From Parus major (lineage: Eukaryota > Chordata > Aves > Passeriformes > Paridae): a stretch of DNA of 64,000 nt. Location of the stretch: positions 32,744,566 through 32,808,565 of the forward strand of contig NC_031770.1 of assembly GCF_001522545.3 (NCBI RefSeq), written 5' to 3'. Positions 22,433 to 33,772 of this stretch are shown here, in pieces (the stretch's first letter is position 1; each line of letters opens with the position of its first letter). The notes under the pieces were generated by a model, which was not told the origin of the DNA, did not search any database, and was given only the letters and a program-made list of their open reading frames with translations. The position numbers were made by a program, and so were the translations under genes.

Positions 22433-25400
22433 ATGCATGTTGTGAGATATGGACATTTACAAGCTCAACACAGTCCCGTGACACAGCCCCCTAACATTTT
22501 GGGGAAAAAGAAAAGGGAAAGAAAATAGAAAAGCTGTAATTTTGGAGATACGTATCAGCCAGTAAAGTGCTCTAGATTTGGTCAAAGATAAAAACCCCAG
22601 CCAATAGCTCTTTGTGAAAATAATAAAAGTATTTTCAACTTGTCCTTTGAAGGACAAGCTGTATTAGCATCATAGCAAAGTTCTGACAACAAAACTAGAT
22701 TTCTGTGCAGCAGGAAATAGATAAAAGTAATAAACAGTCTTAGTAATAAATTACTAAAAAAGGTAATTGTCAATACAGCTCTGTAATATCTCCTTATACT
22801 TGCTTTCTTCACATATTGCCTCATTCACCTATGCTTGATGATCTGGGTTGTACTTTTCTGTTACCTTTAAAATATTGGCTAGCTTGGGAAATGATCCCAT
22901 AGACAGAAAACTCATTAAGGTTTTTTTTTGAGGATGGATCACATGGATAACAGCATATCAAAACTTTTTAGGAGATACTCTCTGTCTTAGGTAAGAGATT
23001 TATTAACACAGAAATATGAATTTAGACAGAATGCACCAGTATTATGTCGCCTGTACTTTCAGTCTAGTATTTAGCTGAGTTTGATTGAACCTCAGTGGAC
23101 AACGAAGTTGAAAGAGCCTTGTTTCATGTTATAGGACATTTGAGACAGTGTTCAGTTTACTAATAGCAATATGATACTGAATACCACTGGGATAGTGAGA
23201 AAATTAAGCAAATTATAAGAAGAAGATGGGAAAAACTGACGAAGTGCACATTAGGGACAAATGTCTAATTCACACTAGTACAACATTGTATCAAATGGAA
23301 ACTCTCAATATAACTTTTGCTTGATTGAAAGGATGGAATTCTACTGTCAGACAAAATATCTTATCTCAAAAGGACCAGATGCACCATTACATAACTTCAA
23401 GAGACTCAGATAAAAGTTCAGAGAAACGACTGACTGATTACAGCCTGCTTTTGCCCTGTAAGTTCTTTAAAGATCATCAACAGAAAATACAAATGTGCAG
23501 ATCTTGTCTCAGTGATCAGTTTTGAGAGGAGGCTCTGCTATAGTAAGATTTTGGGGAAGCTGGAAATAACATCATCATGTTGTATTTTGAGATATATTGA
23601 AATCCAGTATTTATTACATATTGGTTTTATTGAAGGACAATTTTTTTTCCCCACAGATAAACAGGAAATACAATGTTCGATGATATAATTTGAGGAAATT
23701 ATCATTCCCCTTTCTGGAATAAAAAGGGAGAGCTACATAAAAGGAAGTTTGCATTTGCTCCTGGCAGCGTTCCAGAGATTCTTCAATTTTGGGAAACTTT
23801 TTATCAGAATCCATACCCCCAGAAATGAAGACCAAGAGAAGGGACAGTTCTGATGTGAGTTTTTAGTCCCTCATAAGTGTGGCCTTTGAGCTATATATAC
23901 TCCTTATCAGCATTATCAATATAATTGGAATGTGAGTTTTGAGTTAAGACCTATGTGGATTGCTTCCAATTGATTTTACCCACCACAACCAAAAAAGGGT
24001 TGCTCCTCTACTATTCTCAGAAACATAAATTGCCCCAAACCTGTCCCTTTAGATGCAGTTCTTAATATCTGAAATACATCATTTACCAACTTTTGTCATT
24101 TCAGAGTAGGATGGGAAAGAGTTTGGGCTTTATCAGTCTTTTTGTCACAAAAGATTAGAGGAGAAGATGGTACAGATTAATTCGGCCTGCTGCTTTTGTC
24201 TCTTTTTTAATATGTTTCAGGAAGAACAGCCTGAACAACTCAACCGAGATCCCCATTATTTCTCAAACCAGTTCTGTCCTGTCCGGTGATAACAGGCAAG
24301 AAAAGCAGACACATTCCAAGCACTCTTGGAGACATCCTGCAGCAAGCCCTCCTATAGCTTAGTTCAAAAAACAAACTCCTACTAACGAATCAAATATTAG
24401 CTCATCAGTTTTTACTTAAAATGGACACACACAACAAGTCTTATCTTTTGACTAACTGAAATTTTGGGGGTTTCCTCCCTCCCTTTTCCCCCCTGCCTTT
24501 TTGTTTGTTTCTTTGTTTTCCTAATGAGTACAGGCTTACCGATTTCACAAATTTCAGAATCTAATATACTTTTATTGTAAGTATGCACTTGATTATTCAT
24601 ATTTATCATAAAAGACAAAGCTTACTTTATCTACTGTATCTACAGATGCTTAATAGATCTTTTTTTAAATAACTCTCATAGCTCTTCATCTCTGTTAATT
24701 TGACTGTTGATTCAACTGAATTATTAACAGAATAAATGAACTGGGCGACTTATTCCTGATCCTTCAAATGTAAGCAAAAAAATCATAATTTCTACAACTT
24801 TAATGTGCTGTAGGACTCAATACTTATGAGAAAAGTATGTTTTAAATACTAATAATCATAAGCAAAAAATAGTTCACAGAGATTTTCTCATTCACACGCT
24901 GTCATATCTCACCTTCTACAGTACTTCAGCCCTCTTGGGTATTTATTTAACATCTTAGGTGTATCAAATAAAAACTTAACTTGTCAGATTAAACAGGTAT
25001 CTCTTTCCAACCTGAAAAAAACTGTTGGGACAGTTTATCTAATTTTCCAGTTACCTTAAATTATGCAGATAAAATTAACAGTTTGTAATTTATAACAACA
25101 AGAGGGTAAGATGAGGATGGAGAGGAAACTGACTGACAAGGAAATCCTGATAGATTTTTAAGATGAAGAGAAATCAAATGCCTTTCTGAAGTCTTACTTT
25201 ACCTTGGTGAAACAAATCACAAAAAGAATCCAACAGAGACATGAAATTAATGCAAAAATGAGAAAAAGATCACATGATTTTTTTTTTGTCCTTAAAGAAG
25301 TGTGTTTCCCAGTCTGGTTGGTTTTTTTATCCTTAAAAAAAACCCATGATTTTGACAGACTGGTTGTTTTCTGTACTTAAAAAAATTAAATCTTGCAGCC

Positions 25401-27556
25401 ATTCAGCTTAAATTTATCTAAATTTAAAATGATCAGAAGAATGAACACTCCAGAAAATACATGGGACTTCAGAGACATCTTAGAAAGAAAAATCCTCTGC
25501 TCATAGTTTTTACACAGCTAAGAGAAAAAAATCATGCTTAGGAACTTTGCCTCAACATCAGCCTCGCCAAAATTTAAGCAGGAGTTTTTGAGATAATGTT
25601 TTTAAGATGTGCCAGGCAAGAGAGAGCAAATGACTATCTGAGGTGGATCTAGATACTGGAATTTGTTTAAGAACCAACAAGCTTTTACAACTACTTGATT
25701 TTATTTCACACTTTCCATCCATTCCATCCATAGCCCCAGTTCCTGCAGGGAAGGGGCTGCTGTCCCCAGATGCTGAGCAGGAAATCAAGTCCTTCCCTGG
25801 TGTATGGCTGCTCACCTGTCTCAGGCATCACCAGCCAGTAGTTTTGGTACATCCCCTGGCTTCCATCTTACCCACAGCTCTCTAATCTCCAGGATCTCTC
25901 CCATTTTAAGGACTTCTCGAGTCAGGAGCTTTACCTTTTTCCATTCGGGTCCCCCTCCTTTGTTTCAAGACCTCCTGGAGCCCCAGACAAGTCACTTCCC
26001 TTCAGTCCAGATGTTTACAGTCAGACTCTACAACTCCAGGGAGCAAACAGCAAGTTTACACTTGAGACCCTGAAGATTTGATCACTAACCTTCACACATA
26101 CACTCAACTACCGGGTACTGTTAGTATTCATGACTTAAGCTATTTTTTTTGCCAAGAAGACTAGCTAATATTAGCCTGATTTCACTTCCAGTGAAGACAA
26201 TTGGATTAATTTTACTTGTTTCAGGAATTTTCAGTAATACTATTTTCCAAGAGCTGATTATTTGTTGCACATAAATGCATTTTTCTGAAGTGGTTCAACT
26301 AATCCATTACAGTTGTTTGCCCACTGGATTCAATTATTCATGTGTGAATAAAACTTTTCCAAAAATGTTGCTAGTATAAAAAGCTCCAGAAATGTTCATA
26401 TATATTACAAACCTCATGCTCCATATCAGAATTAAGGAGATAAATGCATTTTCAAGCTTTGATGGAACTATTGGAGGGAGTCATGGATCAAAAGAAATAT
26501 ATGATATATTTTGTTAGCTTATGGATTATAATAATTATATAACCAATATAACAGTTACATAACCAATTTATTTTAAAAAGTAATAACATGCTACTGGGTC
26601 AAGGAACTAAAAACTAGAATACAATACTATGGTCATCTTGGTTGCTATTAATTCAAGTCACAGGAAAAAATTAATCAGTATAGGTACACAATTTTAGGCA
26701 TGTCTGAGTGACTCATTTTTTAGTTGCTTATCAGTATATATAAATTTGCCAGCAAGAAAGATGATTTCACTGGTAAAATCTTACAGAGCTTATGGTATGT
26801 GAGAAAGTGGCAAAACTCTGCTTGTTCATAATCCTCAGTTTTCAATGGATTATGTTATTGGGTAATATTTGGATATATTGACAACAATAGAAAAAGATGC
26901 ACAAAATCTAGACCTGTATAAAGAAAAATTCAAAATATTCCACTGTGAACAATAAAACATCCTGTTTTTGTAAAATCCTGTTTCAGGAGCTCTAAGCAAT
27001 ACTTTAACATTTCCCTGTGGGGTTTGATTTCAGACTGAATCAGACAACTGGCATAGATGATTTCAGCCAGAATTACTACAGTTTTGACAAACTTTCAATT
27101 TAACTGAAACACAGTTTTACTTGAAAAGTAGCAATGTGTTCTTAGCCTTGCTCATAATTTCAAATCTGAGACTCTGGCAAGTATTAAAACTGCCAGCAGA
27201 GGCACAGGATATGTACAACTTTAAAGGCTATTCTTAAGTAGTATCTGCAGCATATGAAAATCTCTCCTTTATATAGAAAATTTTCTTTTAAGAAATTACT
27301 CATATTGTTTCTTGTCAGTGCTGCAAGTCAAGAGAATGGCAACAAAACTAAATATGCTTCATTTGTGATTGATTTCTAGTATCCCGCTTATAAACATAAG
27401 GAATTCTCCACAAATATTTGAAACCCAAAGCACTTAACTCTTGATGATGTTTTCCAAAGAGCTGTTAAATTTAAATTATTGTTTCAGCTTCAGATTTAGC
27501 CTCCTAAGAGACAAATTATGCTAAACAGACTTGGTTGTTTTATTTTTAGTATCAGG

Positions 27557-27605
27557 CAAAGGGACAAAAGAGGAGAGGGAAAGGGAGAGGGAGAAGGAGA
27601 GGGAG
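27557..27605. repeat. Purine-rich GA tract
   Basis: About 49 bases are almost all purine on the plus strand (gagggaaagggagagggaga and similar). The PLD5 transcript would carry the matching CU-rich polypyrimidine tract. Confidence 0.9.
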
Positions 27606-29719
27606 CTGATCCCTCATTTGAAGATATACTGGGACTCCGGTAATAAGAATCTGTGGGAGATGTATTTCCCCAGCGAGGGCTCAGCTCACCGTGGGTTTTA
27701 AGATTAGGTCCCACACATGTGCAAGTCATTTTGCTTGAGGAAAGGACTCAGAATAAAATGACAGAGTACTGGGCTTATTTTGCTTCTTATATGAAAAGGA
27801 AAGTTCAAGACAGATTATTATTTTAGGACAGCATATCAGATCTCTTTGAAAGTTGCTCTGATTTATTAACCTGCATCTCTGGGGAAAGGGAATCGAATAC
27901 TCATATCCAACATCAACAGAAGCCAAGCATCTAATTTCCTTTGGCTCTTCTGAAACCCCAGCATACATTTCTCAATTAACTGAAAGCAGGTTCTCTTTTA
28001 CCGTAATGCAGCGAGATTTCTTTTTGCATTGTACAAATACTCTTCAGCGTTTCATCTTATAACAACATATAAAAATACACCATTAAATGACAGTAAGATT
28101 AAAACAAGTCCAAATGCATGCACAAAAGAGTGATAAAATTAACACTGGGGAATCACTTTTGAAACACTGGCCTACAAGTAACTGGCATCAAAGTTTAACA
28201 CAGGTACATGACAAGATTTAAGATGTACTTCAGCATGAAAAGGTCAAACCTATATGGAATTGTACCATCTGTGATGAAGATCATAAATACAAAAGCAATA
28301 TATAAATAATATAATAATCTGTGTGGTAAATGTGCTTCTTTTCCCCATATTTATTATTTTCAGTGGTACTCAGAACCCCAAATAGAAGAGGCTTCAAAGA
28401 TAAACTATTTAAAAGCTAAATAGATCCTATGAAAAACTGTTTTGTTGTGACAGAAGACTTTAGCTCACAAGGCACAGATTATGTAAAAACATTTTCTGAA
28501 CTGTCCAAAAGACCGAACTGTATGTTCTTACATTGACTGAAAATACAATATCCTCTTTTCCAAGACTTTCTCTAACAATATTGTTTTTTCAACACTGTTC
28601 CAGATTCCTTTGTAAACATAACCTTTTAAGTAAATTAATATCATAGGAAGAGCAAAAATGCATTTATTCACTTTCTTTACTAAACTGGCTAATTTTTTTT
28701 CAGTCAGACTTCCAGTCTCTTAGCTGAAAACGAACCTTAAGAAGTACAGCACAACCAAGACACACTTTCTTCTTTACAAAATCATTAGAACCTATGTTCA
28801 AAATTATTCCTGTGTTTCTGAGATTCTTCTCATATTTAGAAAGTAAGCTTTTTATAGCAACTAATATCTACCTAGGACTGCTGCTTTTCCCTCTCTGCTG
28901 TGCATTTCAGTTACTGAGATCTCAAAGTACAGGTTTCACTTCATAAGTGTGGCTGAGAGCAGCCTCACACAATCTGTGGTATATAGCAAAAATGAACATG
29001 ACAGCCACTAATGATCCTGAAAGTGCTGCAGAAATAAAAAATGGCACACATACCTACGAAAAGGCAAATAAGCTGTGTTACTGACAAATTCTTCAAAATA
29101 GTCACAGACTACACAGAGTTCTTCGTACTGGTTGTTACTACAACTCCCATGTTTACCAGGAATAAAAATGTGGAATTCTCTTTAATACATGCAGCCTTCA
29201 AAAGCATTATGCTATTTAACATTCTGTACCCATTAATCTGACCCTCCCCAAAGGTAGTGGGTATTCCAGTACAATACCCACTATCCATCTGGAAGTCTTT
29301 CCTAATCTGGGGTTTGCTTTTCTAAATGGCAGATCAGAGAGACTAGGTTTTACCCATGATATTACTATGGAGTTTTCATAATAGTTTGTTTACCAATTGG
29401 TTTGCTCGCTTTTTTTTTTTTAAATGAGAAAACTGGAACATACAATGACCATCACAGAAATCAGTAAAAACAATCAAATATTTAAAATTTAAGCATAACC
29501 ATGGAAGATTCCTGTTATAATGAAAAGAAACAAAATTTATAGTAGTACATTCTTGGCAACACAGAGGAGTCATCAAAACTATGGCACTACAGTTTTTGAT
29601 GCTAGCATTTTTGCCAGTAAATTATCAGAAAACAGAGCTATCCAAGTGTCCTCAAAACGTTAGTTTTTTTACTCATTGTACACTCAAAAGGTATAGGATT
29701 ACTTTTTCTATTAAATTAC

Positions 29720-29847
29720 CTGTCCCAACGATCTCCAGTCTAGACTGGCACTTCCAATGTATACATGCTGTTTGTCAACAATCCAGAATGATGACTGAAG
29801 CCGACCTTCATTATATGCTGACATGTTCATATACAACACTTCAGCAC
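29720..29847 (-). CDS. PLD5: PLD5 coding exon (third visible), degenerate first HKD motif
   Basis: This 128-nt exon starts two bases into the split Gly codon and ends on a whole codon (CAG) before a GTAATT donor. The peptide is GAEVLYMNMSAYNEGRLQSS then FWIVDKQHVYIGSASLDWRS then LGQ. In PLD3 the first active-site motif is HxKxxxxD inside HTKFWVVD. Here the equivalent residues are Q-S-S-F-W-I-V-D, so the catalytic His is Gln (29797-29795) and the Lys is Ser (29791-29789); only Asp (29776-29774) remains. Human PLD5 as I remember it has the same substitutions. The downstream YIGSxxLDWRS strand, which supports the active site in active members, is kept. NMS is a possible glycosylation sequon. Confidence 0.96.
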
Positions 29848-31642
29848 CTAGAGATTTAAGGATAAAATAAGAAATGGCATTACTTAATATAAGATAATTT
29901 ACATTATCAAAAGAAGAAATGTTCACATTTCATGGCCTCAATTTCCAAAATTAATGAGTGGCATAATGAAACATATCACTAAGGTTCAAAAGCAATGATA
30001 AACATTGTTACTGTCCCAATATTTTAATTAAAATATATTCCAGTTATATGAAGAAATACTTAATGCATGTCCCAGGTACAGGGAGCATTCCCATATGTTA
30101 TAATGTTTACCTAAGTTCCTTCCACTTAAGAATCAAATAATTGATTTTTTTTTTCCAGCAATGTATATTCCTAAAAATAGTTCATCTCTAAATTTCTATT
30201 CTGTAGCACTAACCAGCTACATATTGCAATAATGACCTTTAAAATATGAATGCAATTAAAATCGCTGCCTAAAAAGCCGACTCTGCTCTGCTCCTCCTGC
30301 CCTGTGCAATGGTTTGAGCAGGTAGTTGCAGTGGCTGTGGCACAGAACAGATCCTGATAAGAGAAACATGGGTGGAGAATTAAGGAAGTAAGCAAGGCCT
30401 AAATAAATTATGTTGAAACTGCTCTTAATGGTACTAATCTGTGATATTCAACCAACCACTCTGAACAGCACAGTTTCATTGACAATAGGCCACTGAAATC
30501 AAAGGAGTGCCTTATTGGCTCCATTGCAACTTAAGGAATGTCTGAATTGGTTCCATCTGTATGTTTGCAGAACTAAATCCAGAATATACTTAATATTAGG
30601 TAAGTTTAGGGGATTTCTCACACCACTATTGCTCTTTCAGTGCTCCAGTGTTTGCAAAATTAGGTGACTAATCTGAATTAATCATTGCTGAAGGCATTTT
30701 ACAGTAACCCACTCATCTTCACGTTTCAGTCATGACTAACCAGGGGAGAGAACTGACAGTAAACAGCAGCCTGGGGGACAGTGATTGTACCAGCCATTTC
30801 CTACTAAACATTCATGGGACCTCCAGTACCATGAATTCCAGTAATGGCTGATTATGACTCACAATTTTAAAAGAATTCCAGGATACACAGAGAACGAAAA
30901 TGTATTTCTTTTTATCAAATTTCTTAATTTTGATCTCCTAAGAAACATTTGACTTGCAATTTTAGGCAACAGTTACCAGTGCTAAATATTTCTTTATTAT
31001 TATAGAAATAGTACCTTTCCTTGAAAAAAATATTCTAAATGTTCAGATATCAAGAAAAGAAGAACAATCAGGTAAGGTGCCACTTACCAAAATGCACCAA
31101 ACATGCAAAATAACATTTTGAGCACATCACAGAGTTAGGTTCATTAGTCAACTGCATTGGTGCAACCTAGCTACCTTTCCAATTTTTTGTACGTTTCACT
31201 CACCCACACTCATGCATGCTTAGAAACAAAGATTTTTCCCACTTCCTTGAAATGTATTGCTGCTACTTTCAACTCATGCATTAATGAGTAGAACTGTGCT
31301 AATTATTGAGAAAATGAGTGTGAAATGGAAAAGAAATCAGAAAACACTATAGCAGCTGTTAAATGGTTTAAATTGTTTCCTGGTGAATAAACAAAACAAA
31401 AGCAACTGCTCTTAGCTAAGGACAAACATTCTGTAAGGCACCAAACTTCTAGCTAGTGACCTGAAAACTATGTTTAAAATCCAGTTTAACAAAGAAGTTT
31501 GATGCTTGATGATGTTTTCTTTCCATGCACCCAATTTGCAGCATTAAATAGCAGTATGAATTTAACACCCACAACACACCTACACTAAACAGGTTATAAA
31601 TGAAATGTTAGGATTTTTGCATAGTAAAGATAAAAAATTAGG

Positions 31643-31682
31643 AAGCAACAATGAGCTTCCTTAAGCAACAATGAGCTTCCTT
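31643..31682. repeat. Exact tandem duplication of 20 bp
   Basis: The unit aagcaacaatgagcttcctt occurs twice in direct succession without mismatch, suggesting a recent replication-slippage event in the large intron. Confidence 0.95.
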
Positions 31683-33033
31683 CTCAAAAGGGAGAGCCTA
31701 AAATAAACACAATTTAAAAACATTTTTGAAGCATTTAATGACAAACAAAAATGCTGACTGCCAAAGTTATAACAGGAGACTATATAACCAGTAATACTAA
31801 CTTTAAAAATAGCAGACATCATCAGTAACTTGACACAAAATTCACAACTTGTAAAACACCAGCATTTGTTGGTGTGGGTTGTTCAGATATGGGCAAAAGC
31901 AGTGGGTTGGGACTATTACTCTAAAATACAATCTAGGTTTCAATTACCAAAATAGTGAATATAGCAGTGCAGAAGATACTGCTATCACATATACCGGTAA
32001 AATCAAAGCCTGGAACCCAATTTCTTTTCCTTTTGGAAGCATCTAACTGGTAAGTGAACAAGTGAGGAAACACTACCTCCCAGTAAATAATAAAAAAAAA
32101 AGTCATTTGTTGCAAACAGCAGCTGTTGTGCAACCTATTAATGAGCCCTTACCTTTTGATGAAAGGAAACATGTATCAATATTGATAATTGCCTCTGTTC
32201 CACAAGCTCTTGAGATGCTTTGTTAAAATGGGCTTATCAAGCCTTCAACACAATCCACCATCCCTAGCATGGTTCAGGTCTCATGAGGAAATTAAGTTGG
32301 ACTGATCAATATGTGAAGCCATAACAGAACTCTCTGTCATGCTGTAGTCTCAATTACACAAAGTTGTGAGTCTACTGAGTTCCTTCAAAAGAGAATATTT
32401 GTAGGCTTGATTGCTAATAAACATGCCAAATAAATCTAACTATTTTTTTTCACTGGAGATTAAAATTCAGGATGAGAACTTAAGAGAAAACCAGTGCTGT
32501 CACTTAGAACTCAAGTGGATTTGTCTGTTCCTTAAAACTGTGCACTCTAAGGGCTGGGACAGATTACACATTTTCTGCAGAAAAAAAAACACAAAAAAGG
32601 GACACTGTAGGGATCAAAGAATATTGTAAGTAACAGCCATTTATCTGAGTACTTTTTCTTCTTTTTCACACTGATTCAGTCTGGGATGCATAGAGTGGAC
32701 CCTACCATTGTGAGCCTGGACCCTTTGCACGTGATGTGAACTCAGCCCCTGGGAAGTACCAGACTGCAACTTAGCCTCTAGCTTTGTCTCATAATGGAGG
32801 AAGAAAACAGAAGGTATCAGTAGTATTACAAGAAAGACTGACTCTTCATCCATTAAAAAAGAAATCCAGTTCCCAAAGTAATCCCAAAGAAGAGAGATGG
32901 GCCAAGCAAATGTCATTTACAATATCTAGCCTTGCAACATCCTGTTTGGTCCAGCTGCCAGCTCTCAGACACTTTGCTAACAATGTCTGAAAGCTACAGG
33001 GCAAGCTTGACTTCAAGAATAGGAACTTGAACA

Positions 33034-33236
33034 GAATTGGGATTATTCAGCCTGGAGAGAACACTTCATGGTGACCTAATTGCGGCTTTCCAACGCATGA
33101 AGGGAGCTTACAAGGACAGAGATGGTCTTTTCCCAAGGGTATGTTGGAAAGAAGGAAGCATGAAGGGGAATGTATTCTAACAGAAAGACAGTAAATTTAA
33201 ATTAGATATTAGGAGGAAACTCTTTACTGTGAGGGT
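33034..33236 (+). mobile_element. CR1 LINE 3' segment, left part, split by an LTR
   Basis: The sequence reads ttcagcctggagagaacact, gcggctttccaacgcatgaaggg and ttagatattaggaggaaactctttactgtgagggt, which is CR1 in forward orientation and antisense to PLD5. It is interrupted at gagggt by a 373-bp insert and resumes at 33610. Together the two parts form one CR1 3' end. Confidence 0.92.
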
Positions 33237-33609
33237 ATGGATGCTAACTCTGAAGCAGGCAGCATAGTGCCTGTGGAATAGCAGGCTGCATAGCTTTCTC
33301 AGTCTTACCTGAGAAAGTGGCCTGGGAAATTATGAGAAGGATTTAAAACAATCCTCAGAGACTGAAAACAGCCCTGCAGGTGCTGTTTGTCTGTTTCTTG
33401 TTTTCTTGCAAGACAAGGTCGAGGGGTGGTGAGCCCCACTGACCTATGATGGTGATGTGTTAGTTTACTAACCAATAAGAGTTTCTTTTCTGTACTTTCC
33501 ACGTATCGGTCTATAAAAAAGATCTGAAGCAACAAACTGAGAGAAATTCTCCTGATTGACTCCTGAGAGAGTCTGTGTCGTTCATCTCGCCGTTCCTAAT
33601 AGAGTGACA
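33237..33609 (+). mobile_element. Solo LTR-like insertion nested in a CR1
   Basis: This 373-bp insert is flanked by the 7-bp direct repeat TGAGGGT (33230-33236 and 33610-33616), and removing it restores a continuous CR1. It carries a CCAAT-like site (accaataagag, near 33470-33480) and a TATA box (TATAAAAAA from about 33512) followed by about 95 bp, which is the layout of a retroviral U3-R-U5. Its ends are ATGG and GACA, close to the canonical TG and CA termini, but the exact boundary is ambiguous by one base. No internal retroviral coding region is present, so it is a solo LTR. Orientation is antisense to PLD5. The family is not identified. Confidence 0.75.
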
Positions 33610-33772
33610 TGAGGGTGGTGAGGTACTGGAACAGGTTGCCCAGGGAAGTTTTGGATGTGCTGTCCCTGGAAGTGCTCAAGGCCAGGTTGGCTGGGGCTCT
33701 AAGCAAGCTGGTTTACTGAAAGCTATGATCTTTAAGGTCCCTTCCTACCCAAGCCATTTTATGTTTCTATGA
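33610..33772 (+). mobile_element. CR1 LINE 3' segment, right part with 3' terminus
   Basis: The sequence continues the interrupted CR1: gagggtggtgaggtactgga, acaggttgcccagggaagtt, gtgctcaaggccaggttggc, and gatctttaaggtcccttcc, ending with a ttctatga-type 3' terminus. The usual ggaaggtgtccctgcc part is missing (internal deletion near 33715). Confidence 0.92.

Larger units (their letters stand above)
10816..29719 (-). other. PLD5: PLD5 intron (18.9 kb)
   Basis: The intron runs from GTAATT at 29719 to a tttcacag acceptor at 10816. It holds a minus-strand CR1 at 18.99-19.44 kb, a second at 21.3 kb flanked by a diverged direct repeat, a purine-rich tract at 27.56 kb, a T-run at 13553-13569, and a CpG-containing GC-rich patch around 12.69-12.85 kb. 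The stretch 17.2-18.7 kb is rich in TAAT cores and resembles conserved non-coding DNA, but this cannot be shown from one sequence. No exon was found. Confidence 0.78.
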
